This document shows, in pieces, positions 8,589 to 17,106 of a DNA stretch of 64,000 bases. The translations under genes were made by a program, and so were the position numbers. How positions within the stretch are numbered: position 1 is the first letter of the stretch; the number at the start of each line of letters is the position of its first letter. Under the pieces are notes generated by a model that was not told the DNA's origin, did no database searches, and worked only from the letters and a program-made list of their open reading frames with translations. This stretch comes from Chthonomonas sp. UBA6659 (GTDB taxonomy: Bacteria; Armatimonadota; Fimbriimonadia; Fimbriimonadales; Fimbriimonadaceae). The stretch is taken from contig DKKT01000009.1 in assembly GCA_002455425.1 (NCBI GenBank), forward strand, positions 1-64,000, given 5' to 3'.

Positions 8589-9665
8589 TCAACGGTTCGT
8601 CAGGACGATGAACAACCCGATGACGATCAACACTGCGACCACGATCAGGAGCACTTTCCAGACGCTCACGGGGGCGTCGCCCGAGATCGCGCCGGTCCGT
8701 CCGTTGATCAAGAAGCCGAACGTCTTGCCCTTGAACCTGTATGCCCCAAGATAAGTCGGGACGAGCACGTGCTTGAACGTGATGTTATCCCATTGGGTGT
8801 TCATCGTCGCGATTTGTTGCTCGTCGCCTCCGATATCCACCCGAATGTCGCCTCGGATCACGTCGTTCATGATCTCCTGAGCGTTGTGGAAGCCCTGCTC
8901 GAGCCCAATATTGTAACGCTCCGTACGAAAACCGCTCATGTAGGCTTCCTGGTACGGCACCAGGTTGCCGATGTCCCAGTTCTGGATGCGCTGCGCGTGC
9001 TTCGCGGCCAAGGTCGTGCTCCCTTGCACGATCACGTCGTCGAAGTTGCGCCATACCGTGCCGGCGGCGGGAGTCCAGCGAGTCTTCCGGACCTGGCGCG
9101 TCTGCCGATTGCCGTCGCTATCGGTATAGTGCTCGGTCTCATAGTAGTGGTCCCCACGCATTCCCGTGTACCAAGTCGTGGCGTAAGTGTCGTACGTCCA
9201 ATACGGAATGTACATCCCGTCGATCGCCCCGTCGGCTCGGGCGAATTCCTTGAGCGCGTTCGGGGCGAGCCACCGGCTCGAAATCCACTTCCTGTAGATC
9301 TCTCGGCACTGCTTCGCGTCGATCGCGAACGGGAGCAACGACTTGGGTCGGATCCGCACTTCAGGCTCTACCGGGATGATCGAATGGGAGCCGCAGAAGG
9401 GGCATGTATCGCTGACGGTGCGACCTCCGACCGTGAACTCGGCCGCACAGGCCGAACACTTGACGACCTTCTCGGTCTCCTCCGTCGACTCCTGGCGGGC
9501 GATGTCCAGATAGGCCCGGAAGTCGAGCTCCTCGATCTGCTCCTGGGATTGGGGAATCTCATTGAGGAAACCACAATACGTGCACTTCAGGCTCTGGGCG
9601 CCGGGCGAGAACGCGAGCTGCGCGCCACATTGCTTGCATGGAAACCGTTTGAGGTCGTCGGCCAT
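8589..9665 (-). CDS. Zinc-ribbon protein with C-terminal membrane anchor
   Basis: 358 residues. Two N-terminal zinc ribbons are visible: C10xxC13...C28xxC31 and C70xxC73...C88xxC91 (CPFCGS). A middle region follows with many aromatic residues (PYWTYDTYATTWYTGMRGDHYYE). A single hydrophobic helix near residues 333-354 ends the protein, so the zinc ribbons are probably cytosolic. Relatives are usually annotated loosely as TFIIB-type zinc-ribbon proteins or mis-named helicases; no helicase motif is present. Its function is unknown. It lies 17 bp after holA but has its own -10 box in that gap. Confidence 0.75.
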   Translation of the reverse strand: MADDLKRFPCKQCGAQLAFSPGAQSLKCTYCGFLNEIPQSQEQIEELDFRAYLDIARQESTEETEKVVKCSACAAEFTVGGRTVSDTCPFCGSHSIIPVEPEVRIRPKSLLPFAIDAKQCREIYRKWISSRWLAPNALKEFARADGAIDGMYIPYWTYDTYATTWYTGMRGDHYYETEHYTDSDGNRQTRQVRKTRWTPAAGTVWRNFDDVIVQGSTTLAAKHAQRIQNWDIGNLVPYQEAYMSGFRTERYNIGLEQGFHNAQEIMNDVIRGDIRVDIGGDEQQIATMNTQWDNITFKHVLVPTYLGAYRFKGKTFGFLINGRTGAISGDAPVSVWKVLLIVVAVLIVIGLFIVLTNR

Positions 9666-9673
9666 CGACCGGA

Positions 9674-9679
9674 ATTGTA
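9674..9679 (-). promoter_or_regulatory. -10 hexamer TACAAT, leaderless zinc-ribbon gene
   Basis: TACAAT (minus strand) lies 8 nt before ATG 9665, in the 17-bp gap after the holA stop codon. There is no Shine-Dalgarno sequence. Confidence 0.6.
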
Positions 9680-9682
9680 TTC

Positions 9683-10762
9683 CTACCGGATGGCCGCGCG
9701 TTGCGGGGTGACGATCTCAATGAGGCGGAGCAGGAGCCGCTCCAAGGTGTCGAGCCCACTGAAGGCGGACAGTTGCCCTTTCAAACGGGCATCGGCGAGC
9801 GCAACCTCGCGCAAGCAGGCACCCATCTGATCGTACGAAAGCGAGCGTGCCACGTCCATCGCCTTTCCTTGAGGCCAGGGTCGCTCCTGGGCGAGATTCG
9901 GGCGGGGCAGGAAGGACGCCCGCACCGAATCGGGGGCTCGATCGGGCGAGACGCCGGCCTCGATACAGGCGCGCGCCTGCCAGAGCAGTCGGAACTGGCG
10001 GGATAGCATCGGCAGGATGCTCCGCTGTCCCGCCTCTTCTGCCCGGGTGGCTGAGCCGATGAGGATACGCAGCTGCCGCAGCGCCTCGGACGGTTGGCCA
10101 CCGACCGCGGCGTCGATCATCGAGAAGACGTTCCACTCGCGCGACGCGGTCGTCACAAGTCGGACATCGGCCTCGCGGATCTCCTCCCCGTCACCCACGA
10201 AGAGCACCAACTTCTCAAGTTCATCGCAAGCACGGCTGAAGCTGCTTCCGGTCATCTCGACGAGGACGTCCGCTGCCGTCGGGGTCAGGGCCTTGCCCCG
10301 TGCCCTCGCTTCGTCGCGGAGCGCAGACCGGAGGGATTTGGCGTCCGCCTCCGCGCGTACCACGATGCCACCGGCCTTCTCCACAGCGGTTTCCCAGTGC
10401 TTCCTGACCGTCGCGAGGCGTCTCTGCTTGTTCTCGTCTCCCGGTTCCTCGTCGGCGACCAGAACAAGGCGTGCCGTTGGGGGGAGGGTCTTCAGACGAT
10501 CGGGAGGGATCGCTTCTTCGGCGCGGAGGACATGGCGAACGACCACCGTGCGGTACTCCCCCAAGAAGGGAGCCGTCGACGCGGCCCCGAGCCACGCGCT
10601 CGGCTCGCGTGCGTCGGCCAGAAACGACTCGAAATCGAAGTCCTCTGGTCCCGAACCGACTGCATCGAGGAGCGAAGTGAGCGCCTTGCGACGAAGCGCA
10701 TCTTCATTGCCTCCGATGAACACGACCGTCGATTTGGCCCATGCGGTCGGGTCGAACTTCAC
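9683..10762 (-). CDS. holA: DNA polymerase III delta subunit
   Basis: 359 residues, the usual size for the clamp-loader delta subunit that opens the sliding clamp during replication. Segments typical of the family are FIGGNEDALRRKAL, a helical middle (SSFSRACDELEKLVLFVG), and the C-terminal SILPMLSRQFRLLWQAR followed by LSYDQMGACLREVALADARLKG. The start is GTG 10762, whose GTGA overlaps the TGA of the transglutaminase gene, so translation is coupled. The longer frame reading up to 11260 lies inside that gene and is not real. Placement behind a MoxR/DUF58/transglutaminase operon is unusual. Confidence 0.9.
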   Translation of the reverse strand: MKFDPTAWAKSTVVFIGGNEDALRRKALTSLLDAVGSGPEDFDFESFLADAREPSAWLGAASTAPFLGEYRTVVVRHVLRAEEAIPPDRLKTLPPTARLVLVADEEPGDENKQRRLATVRKHWETAVEKAGGIVVRAEADAKSLRSALRDEARARGKALTPTAADVLVEMTGSSFSRACDELEKLVLFVGDGEEIREADVRLVTTASREWNVFSMIDAAVGGQPSEALRQLRILIGSATRAEEAGQRSILPMLSRQFRLLWQARACIEAGVSPDRAPDSVRASFLPRPNLAQERPWPQGKAMDVARSLSYDQMGACLREVALADARLKGQLSAFSGLDTLERLLLRLIEIVTPQRAAIR

Positions 10763-12783
10763 GGCCGCCCCCGCGAGGTGTTGCGAAAAGACTTGACCGC
10801 CCCTGCCAATTCCTTGAGCTCTTCGTCCCCCGGATCGTCTTTCGACCAGAGGGCATTCTCGAACTGAAGTGTCACGTCCTCCGCCGCGGCGGCCGCGTCT
10901 TGGGGCAGTTCGCCACGCACGCGATCGAGGTATTCGCGCGGGGTTTGGCTCAGCCGTCGCGGCTTGCCGGTTCTCTTCTCGAGGTCCCGCTGGAAGCGCG
11001 AGTAGAGCTTGCCCGCCTGTGAGCGGATCCGTTTGGCGACCGGTTCGCGCCGAACAAACAGACCTCGGATCGAGAGCAAGATGATCCCGCCAATGATCGC
11101 GATCACGCCCACTTCCAGCGCATCCTGAACCCATCGTTGCTCGTACCATGGCTTCGGGTCTTCGCGGGCGGAACCTCGCTCGGAGCCGGGGACGGCCTCC
11201 GCCCCTTCGGTGGGGTCGAACGGCATCCAGCCGATCCCCTCGAAGTAGATTTCGGCCCACATGTGGTAGTCCGACTCACGCAGGACGTAGTATCCGTCCG
11301 CGTTGGCGTCCTCGTTCGGCCAGAAACCTGTCGCGACCCTCGCCGGTATGCCGACCGCACGCGCCATCTGCGCCATCGCGGTGGCGAAGAGATCGCAGTA
11401 GCCCTCCTTCGTCTCAAAGAGAAAGGTGTCCACGGGGTCCTGCCCGACGGGTACCGCGGGCGCGTTGAGATTGTATTTGACCTGCTTCTCGATCGCCTCT
11501 TTCAGAGCTACGGCACGGTCATAGTCCGATTCGACTCCCTGGATCGCGTCCTGAGCGAACTGCAGCACCCGCGGCGTAACGTCCGGACCGCTGGCCGAGG
11601 CGAATGCGAGCCGTGGCGCGAGCGTCGGAGGCACCCCGGCTCGACCAGGCTTCGCCCCCTCGTTCGGCACCTGTGCCGCCCAAGCCACCGAGGCGGGCGG
11701 GGCCCCGACCGGAAAGACGGCACCGTCGACGTCCTGGCTGAAGCCTTCCATCCGGGGCGGGGGCTCGCCGGGCACGTAGATCCTGGGGTGACGCCCGGAA
11801 AGGACCTCATACTCGAACGCCACCTCCCGCATCGGCACGACTCCATCGAGGGTCGGCGGGGGTCCCTCGCCCTCCAGGTCTTCCCAACCTCGAGGTCCGT
11901 AGCCATAGTAAAAGCCACCTTTGATGTACCGCTTCTGGTCAAGCTTGAACCTCAAGACGGGGTTCCTTCGAGCCAGACGAGGTCCATTGCCGACACTGAG
12001 GTTCGGCGGGTTTCCGAACGTCAGCGGTGTGGTGGTCGGATCGGACGGCTGGCGCTGTTGGGGCACCGAGATCTGGACGACGCCCGCAACCGCCTGAACC
12101 GATCGCTGGAGCAGCGGTGCCCCGACGACACTGAACCCCACGACGAAGAGCGCCGAAACGAGCGCCCATTCCGGACCCGCCATCCATCGCCAGGGCCCCG
12201 CGCGCAGGCTCTCCACAAGCTCCAGTTCGCCCAGCGCGCGTTTTCCTGAGGCAACACGCTCCACGCTCTCGACCTGCTCGAGGCTGGTACGGACGTGGAC
12301 CCGTGCGAACAGAGTCGCGGCACAGAGGATGAACACAAAGAAGAGCACCGGCACGCCTTCGAACGTATTCCAGGCCCCGACCAAACCAAAAAGGGCGATT
12401 GAGGGCACGATCTGGAAGAGCAGCGTCTGATCACGCCACGTCGCCAAGGTGCCGAACGCCAGTAACCACGAAAGCACGCCGGCTGCCGCCAGCTGGGCGG
12501 GATACCCATCTCCGGGAAGGAGTTCGTTGAGGGGACGACGGCCCAAAACCGCCGCCATACACAAGATGAGATAGAAGATGCCGTCCCAGCGCGCGATCTT
12601 CGTCCCTTGGAACAACTTCGTGAGGCCGAAGCTTACAAGCGAGCACGCCAAAATCGCGCCCATGAAAAAGTAGCCGACGTTGACGTCGCCGATGCCGATG
12701 CCGGCCGAATACACCGCGAGCATCGCCCCGATGAGGGACAGGACGTGGTCGAACCACGTCGCATTCCGCGAATCGATTCTCAT
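10759..12783 (-). CDS. Transglutaminase-like membrane protein (DUF3488/TgpA type)
   Basis: 674 residues. About six N-terminal membrane helices (residues ~10-165 and ~215-240) precede an external transglutaminase-like domain. The catalytic triad is visible: Cys463 in EGYCDLFATAM, His507 in SDYHMWAEIYF and Asp523 in PFDPTEG. A last membrane helix (VGVIAIIGGIILLSIRGLFV) leads to a cytosolic DUF4129-like tail. Proteins of this type form operons with DUF58 and MoxR genes, as here, and are thought to act in envelope protein maturation. The start at 12783 overlaps the DUF58 stop (ATGA). Confidence 0.9.
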   Translation of the reverse strand: MRIDSRNATWFDHVLSLIGAMLAVYSAGIGIGDVNVGYFFMGAILACSLVSFGLTKLFQGTKIARWDGIFYLILCMAAVLGRRPLNELLPGDGYPAQLAAAGVLSWLLAFGTLATWRDQTLLFQIVPSIALFGLVGAWNTFEGVPVLFFVFILCAATLFARVHVRTSLEQVESVERVASGKRALGELELVESLRAGPWRWMAGPEWALVSALFVVGFSVVGAPLLQRSVQAVAGVVQISVPQQRQPSDPTTTPLTFGNPPNLSVGNGPRLARRNPVLRFKLDQKRYIKGGFYYGYGPRGWEDLEGEGPPPTLDGVVPMREVAFEYEVLSGRHPRIYVPGEPPPRMEGFSQDVDGAVFPVGAPPASVAWAAQVPNEGAKPGRAGVPPTLAPRLAFASASGPDVTPRVLQFAQDAIQGVESDYDRAVALKEAIEKQVKYNLNAPAVPVGQDPVDTFLFETKEGYCDLFATAMAQMARAVGIPARVATGFWPNEDANADGYYVLRESDYHMWAEIYFEGIGWMPFDPTEGAEAVPGSERGSAREDPKPWYEQRWVQDALEVGVIAIIGGIILLSIRGLFVRREPVAKRIRSQAGKLYSRFQRDLEKRTGKPRRLSQTPREYLDRVRGELPQDAAAAAEDVTLQFENALWSKDDPGDEELKELAGAVKSFRNTSRGRP

Positions 12784-13973
12784 GCGACGCTCTCCACAGA
12801 AGGCATCACGTGGACCTCGTAGCCCGCATCGCGGAGCTGGTCGAGGTAGGAAGGATCGGCCGCACTCGGTGCGCGCGACGGGATTCGTCTCGGCTGGTAG
12901 TCCTTTGGGTCGTACACGAGGATGACCTTGGATACGCCGTGCAGACTCCCGAGCGTTCGAACGAGGTCGGGATCCTGCACCGACATCAGCACGTAGAGAG
13001 TGCCTCCCGCAGTGAGGGGCATCTGTCGCAGCTCGTCGCTGACCGAATGGCGCTGGTCCGCCTGAATCGAGGCGAGAAGGTCGTAGATCTCCTGCTTGCG
13101 CAGCTCCTGCGATCTCTGGACGGTGCGCGGGTCCTCCAGCGTCGGGAACCGGACTTCGGCCCCGCTCCGCATGAACTGCTCTGCAAGATAGGCCGTGTGC
13201 CCGCACATCGCTTCAAGCGTCGTGTGCCCGCCATAGCCGATCTCCGTCCCCTGCATCCGCTGAATCACGAACAAAGCGCACATGCCCGCGCCGGTCTCGA
13301 ACTCCTTGACCATCAGCCGACCCGACCGCGCGCTCGACGCCCAATGGACGTACCGAAGCGGGTCGCCGCTCGTGTACTCGCGGACGCCGCGCGGTTCGAT
13401 GCCGGAACCCCGCAGGTTGCCGGTTTCGGCCTCGCTGAGGCCCCACCCCGACGTCGGGGTGAGCGCGATCGAGATGGGGATCGGCGCAGGGTAAACGGTG
13501 AGTTCTGCGCCTTCGGTCTCGTAACGGCGACCCATCGTCACCAGCCCGAGAGCGTCGGTTCCGAGCGCTTCCAGCGTGTGCCACTTGAACTTTCCACGGC
13601 GCAGAGGCCGAAAACTGTACCGGGTCGGGATCGGCTGGTCGAAAGACGGGGCGACCGGCAAGCTCAGCGTGAGGTCCGCAACGACGAGCCCCTTCGGGAG
13701 CCCGTCCACGATCGTGACGAGTGGACGCTTGAGTTTGCGCTCGCTCCAGACGATGAGGCCCACGGTCACGGTTTCGCCGACAGTCACGGTGGGCGGCGCG
13801 ATCCGCTCGAAGCGCAAAGCCCGAACCGAGAGCGCGGCCTGAATCCGGCAGGCGGCGATGAGCGCCATCATCGCGGTCGCCATGTAGAACAGGGCCGGCG
13901 AATTGATCAGCACCGCCATGATCACGAGGAACATGGAGGCGACCGTCGGAACCGTGCGGGCGACGTTCCGCAT
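12780..13973 (-). CDS. DUF58 domain protein
   Basis: 397 residues. Two N-terminal hydrophobic segments (VASMFLVIMAVLINSPALFYM...) are followed by the family hallmark GSGIEPRGVREYTSGDPLRYVHWASSARSGRLMVKEFE split over residues ~190-230. A vWA-like domain follows. DUF58 proteins accompany MoxR ATPases and transglutaminases, and the ATPase is believed to remodel them. The gene starts 5 bp after the moxR stop and overlaps the transglutaminase start, so all three belong to one operon. Confidence 0.9.
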   Translation of the reverse strand: MRNVARTVPTVASMFLVIMAVLINSPALFYMATAMMALIAACRIQAALSVRALRFERIAPPTVTVGETVTVGLIVWSERKLKRPLVTIVDGLPKGLVVADLTLSLPVAPSFDQPIPTRYSFRPLRRGKFKWHTLEALGTDALGLVTMGRRYETEGAELTVYPAPIPISIALTPTSGWGLSEAETGNLRGSGIEPRGVREYTSGDPLRYVHWASSARSGRLMVKEFETGAGMCALFVIQRMQGTEIGYGGHTTLEAMCGHTAYLAEQFMRSGAEVRFPTLEDPRTVQRSQELRKQEIYDLLASIQADQRHSVSDELRQMPLTAGGTLYVLMSVQDPDLVRTLGSLHGVSKVILVYDPKDYQPRRIPSRAPSAADPSYLDQLRDAGYEVHVMPSVESVA

Positions 13974-13978
13974 GGAGG

Positions 13979-14935
13979 TCAGCCGACGGGAACGGGAGCC
14001 GGCACTTGGGCCAGCACCTGCTCGATGATCTGCTCGGGCGACGTCCCCCGGGCTCTTACTTCGCCGCGCGGGATCACTCGGTGCCCGAGGATCATCGGAG
14101 CCACCGCCTTCACGTCGTCAGGACGCACGAATTCGTGACCGTTCATTGCGGCCTCCGCCTGGGCCGCGTGGAGCAAGAAGAGCGAGCCTCGCGGCGAGGC
14201 ACCCATGGTGAGCAACCCATGCTCGCGGGTCCCGCGAACGACGTCGACGATGTAGTGGCGGATCGAATCGTGAACGAAGACGTCACGGACGACGGACTGC
14301 AACTCGGTAAGTTGCTCGGTGTCGCAGACTTGACGGACGGTGTCGAGCGGCATGCTGACCTGTTGCTGCTTGAGAATCTCGGCTTCGGCCTCCCGTTCGG
14401 GATAGCCCAGCGAAATCCGAGCGAAGAACCGGTCGAGTTGAGCCTCCGGCAGGGGGTAGGTGCCGGTCATCTCGATGTTGTTCTGGGTTGCGATGACGAA
14501 GAACGGTCTTGGCAGCGTGCGCGAAACGCCGTCGCTCGAGACCTGCCGCTCCTCCATCGCTTCCAGGAGCGCGCTCTGGGTCTTGGGCGTCGCACGGTTG
14601 ATTTCGTCGACCAAGACTACGTTGCCGAAGATCGGCCCCGGTCGGAACTCGAACTCGGCACTGCCCTGATTGAACACCGACGTACCCGTGATGTCACCGG
14701 GAAGCAGGTCGGGAGTGAACTGGATCCGGCGGAAGTCACCGCCGATGGTCCGAGCGAGCGCCTTGGCGAGGGTCGTCTTTCCTACTCCGGGAATGTCCTC
14801 GATCAGGAGGTGACCGTTGCAGAGCAACGTGAGAACCGCCCTCCGGACGGTCTCGGTCTTGCCGACGATGACACGCTCGATCTCCTCGACGATCTCCTGG
14901 CTTCGGGTGGCGATGACAGTGGGTTTCAAGAGCAT
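13979..14935 (-). CDS. MoxR family AAA+ ATPase
   Basis: 318 residues from ATG 14935; a TTG at 14944 would add three residues. Walker A is GVGKTT at 50-55, Walker B is VVLVDEIN, and the sensor is IATQNNIE. The conserved MoxR segment GTYPLPEAQLDRFFARISLGYP is present. MoxR ATPases act as chaperones for vWA-type partners, here probably the DUF58 protein encoded next. It is the first gene of a four-gene operon (moxR, DUF58, transglutaminase, holA). Confidence 0.93.
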   Translation of the reverse strand: MLLKPTVIATRSQEIVEEIERVIVGKTETVRRAVLTLLCNGHLLIEDIPGVGKTTLAKALARTIGGDFRRIQFTPDLLPGDITGTSVFNQGSAEFEFRPGPIFGNVVLVDEINRATPKTQSALLEAMEERQVSSDGVSRTLPRPFFVIATQNNIEMTGTYPLPEAQLDRFFARISLGYPEREAEAEILKQQQVSMPLDTVRQVCDTEQLTELQSVVRDVFVHDSIRHYIVDVVRGTREHGLLTMGASPRGSLFLLHAAQAEAAMNGHEFVRPDDVKAVAPMILGHRVIPRGEVRARGTSPEQIIEQVLAQVPAPVPVG

Positions 14936-14990
14936 TCCTTCCAAAGATGCGTTCGCTCCGGCGATTCGTTCGCGATCCCTCCCTCTAACG

Positions 14991-14996
14991 ATTGTA
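14991..14996 (-). promoter_or_regulatory. Possible -10 hexamer TACAAT of the moxR operon
   Basis: TACAAT on the minus strand lies about 55 nt before ATG 14935, which would give a normal leader of about 50 nt rather than a leaderless mRNA. I see no clear -35. Confidence 0.4.
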
Positions 14997-15138
14997 CGTG
15001 ACTACGAGGTTTCTCGCGGAGCCGTTCGATTTTCGAGACGGTAGGTACAAGGTCCTGCCGCCGAAGGGGTCCGGTGCAACCCTGTGTGTACCCTGTCAGT
15101 AGCCCAGACAAGCCGCGAAGCGGCCAAGGAGTTTCAAG

Positions 15139-15657
15139 ATGTTGATCGGTGATGTTCTTGCGATAACAGCGGGCCTGGCCGCGATCTGTGCGTCGGCTTG
15201 GGCCCTCATGGTGGGGGTCGCGGTGATGTTCTCGCACCGCACGCGAATCGCTTGCCGCACGGTCGAGCGGAATGGCTGGTCGACGCTCGCGATCGGACTT
15301 CCGGTGACACTCGTCGGGGCGTTCCTCTCGATCGTCCTCGTCGGCGCGGCGAATCCGGCCGCCAAGCTCGTCGGAACCGTCCTCTACCTCGGACTCCTGT
15401 CCATCGCCGTCGTCGGTGCGGGAGGCCTGGCTGCGTTCGTGGGACGCCGAATCGAACCGCTCGACCCGTCGATCAGCCCGTTCAAGGCCCTCACCCGGGG
15501 AGCCGCGATCCTCGTTCTCGGCTGCCTTCTCCCGATTTTCGGTTGGTTTCTATTCGCTCCGATTCTGCTCGTGATGTCGATCGGTGCCGGTGTGCGAGCG
15601 CTCGTCGCCAAGCCCGTAGCCCCGCCCGTAATGGGCGACTTCGGAGCCACCCAATGA
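15139..15657 (+). CDS. Small integral membrane protein
   Basis: 172 residues with four or five hydrophobic segments (starting LAITAGLAAICASAWALMVGV). An arginine-rich HRTRIACRTVERNGW loop follows the first helix. A Shine-Dalgarno AAGGAG at 15126-15131 sits 7 nt before the ATG. I do not recognise a family. The stop overlaps the start of the DUF1800 gene (ATGA), so it is probably the first gene of that exported-protein operon and might help its membrane assembly (inference). Confidence 0.75.
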   Translation: MLIGDVLAITAGLAAICASAWALMVGVAVMFSHRTRIACRTVERNGWSTLAIGLPVTLVGAFLSIVLVGAANPAAKLVGTVLYLGLLSIAVVGAGGLAAFVGRRIEPLDPSISPFKALTRGAAILVLGCLLPIFGWFLFAPILLVMSIGAGVRALVAKPVAPPVMGDFGATQ

Positions 15658-17102
15658 AGATTTCACGCCGGGACGCTCTCCAGTTGGGTGCGGTCGCCGG
15701 CGCGGGCGCGCTCCTCGCCGGCTGCTCGCGACTGCCCGGCTCGACGCGAGTTCTGCCGGCAAGCGTTGAGCTTCCTCCAGGTCCGACCCAGCCTGCAGTG
15801 CGCGTGCTGAACCGACTCGGATTCGGGCCCGCACCCGGGCAGGTCGCGGAGTACACCGCGACCGGATACGCCGCCCATCTCGAACGGCAACTGGCGGCGG
15901 ATCTCGACGAGCCCTGGGACTTGACGCTCCGGCTGCGCCGCCTCGAGGTGTATGCGTTCGAGCCGGGCGATCTCGTCAACTTCCCGGAGGAAGAAGTCCT
16001 TCGCCAGCTCCAGCAGGCTGCGATTCTTCAGGCCGTCTACAGCCCGAACCAGCTTCGGGAACGGATGGTCGAGTTCTGGTCCAACCACTTCAACATCCAC
16101 GGCCGCAAGGGCCACGCCGCGTTTCGCAAAGGCCGGGACGACACGTCCGTGATTCGCGAGCATGCCCTCGGCACATTCAAGGCGATGATTCGCGCATCCG
16201 CCCAAAGCCCGGCGATGCTCTTCTATCTGGACAACCAGTTCAATCGGCGCGGCGTCCCTAACGAGAACTACGCCCGCGAACTGATGGAGCTGCACACGCT
16301 CGGCGTCCACGGCGGCTACACACAGGAGGACGTCCGAGAGGTCGCTCGGTGCTTCACCGGATGGGGAGTCGAGACCCGTGCTTACCGCTACGGGCGTGGA
16401 CGCTTCCGCTTCGACCCCGACCTCCATGACCACCGCCCCAAACGCGTGCTTGGTCACACCATCGATGGCGGCGGCATCAAGGACGGCTTCCAGGTGCTCG
16501 ACCTCCTGGCGACCCATCCGTCGACGGCTCGCTTCCTCGCGACCAAGCTCTCCCGCTACTTCCTCGGCGAGGCGACCACGGATGCGGTCGAGCGCGGCTC
16601 GAAGGCGTTTTTGTCGAGTGGCGGCGACATCCGATCCACACTGCGCGCGCTGCTCACCGAGCAAGCGGTTCTCGAAGGGCCCCCGATCGTCCGGCGACCG
16701 GTCGATTTCGCGGTCGCAGCCCTGCGCGCCCTTCACGCCGACACCGACGGCGGCAAGGGGATTCAAGACCACTTGGAAGCCATGGGTCAGCCGCTCTTTC
16801 AGTGGCCGATGCCGGATGGCTATCCCGACAAGTCCGAGGCCTGGACCGGATCACTTCTCGCACGATGGAACTTTGCTCTCGCCCTCACCCGCGGCGACAC
16901 GCCGGGCACGAGAGTCGACCTTGACGGACTCCTCGGCTTCAATCCCGGGGAGAAGTCGGCAGCACGAATCGTGAGCCTCGTCCACGGTGAGCACCCTGAG
17001 ACGCCGACCGGCAGCCGCCTCGCGTCGATCTTTGGCGCCCGCCCTGACCCGACCGAGCAAGCTGCTCTCGCGCTCTGCGCACCGGAGTTCCAATGGAGAT
17101 GA
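15654..17102 (+). CDS. DUF1800 domain protein, Tat-exported lipoprotein
   Basis: 482 residues. The twin-arginine motif SRRDALQLGAV is followed by a lipobox (LLAGC), so export as a folded, lipid-anchored protein is likely. DUF1800 hallmarks include VLNRLGFGPAPGQV, WSNHFNIHGRKG, NENYARELMELHTLGVHGGY and CFTGWG. The biochemical role of the family is unknown. DUF1800 genes nearly always sit beside DUF1501 genes, as here. The start at 15654 follows from the Tat signal and the ATGA overlap. Confidence 0.92.
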   Translation: MKISRRDALQLGAVAGAGALLAGCSRLPGSTRVLPASVELPPGPTQPAVRVLNRLGFGPAPGQVAEYTATGYAAHLERQLAADLDEPWDLTLRLRRLEVYAFEPGDLVNFPEEEVLRQLQQAAILQAVYSPNQLRERMVEFWSNHFNIHGRKGHAAFRKGRDDTSVIREHALGTFKAMIRASAQSPAMLFYLDNQFNRRGVPNENYARELMELHTLGVHGGYTQEDVREVARCFTGWGVETRAYRYGRGRFRFDPDLHDHRPKRVLGHTIDGGGIKDGFQVLDLLATHPSTARFLATKLSRYFLGEATTDAVERGSKAFLSSGGDIRSTLRALLTEQAVLEGPPIVRRPVDFAVAALRALHADTDGGKGIQDHLEAMGQPLFQWPMPDGYPDKSEAWTGSLLARWNFALALTRGDTPGTRVDLDGLLGFNPGEKSAARIVSLVHGEHPETPTGSRLASIFGARPDPTEQAALALCAPEFQWR

Positions 17103-17106
17103 TGCG

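Noticed and set aside
8403..9830. 475-codon plus-strand frame across the palindromic repeat and zinc-ribbon gene
   Set aside because: It begins inside the dispersed repeat and runs antisense to the zinc-ribbon gene and holA.
12810..14138. 442-codon plus-strand frame opposite DUF58 and moxR
   Set aside because: Antisense to well-conserved genes, with charged low-complexity composition and no domain.
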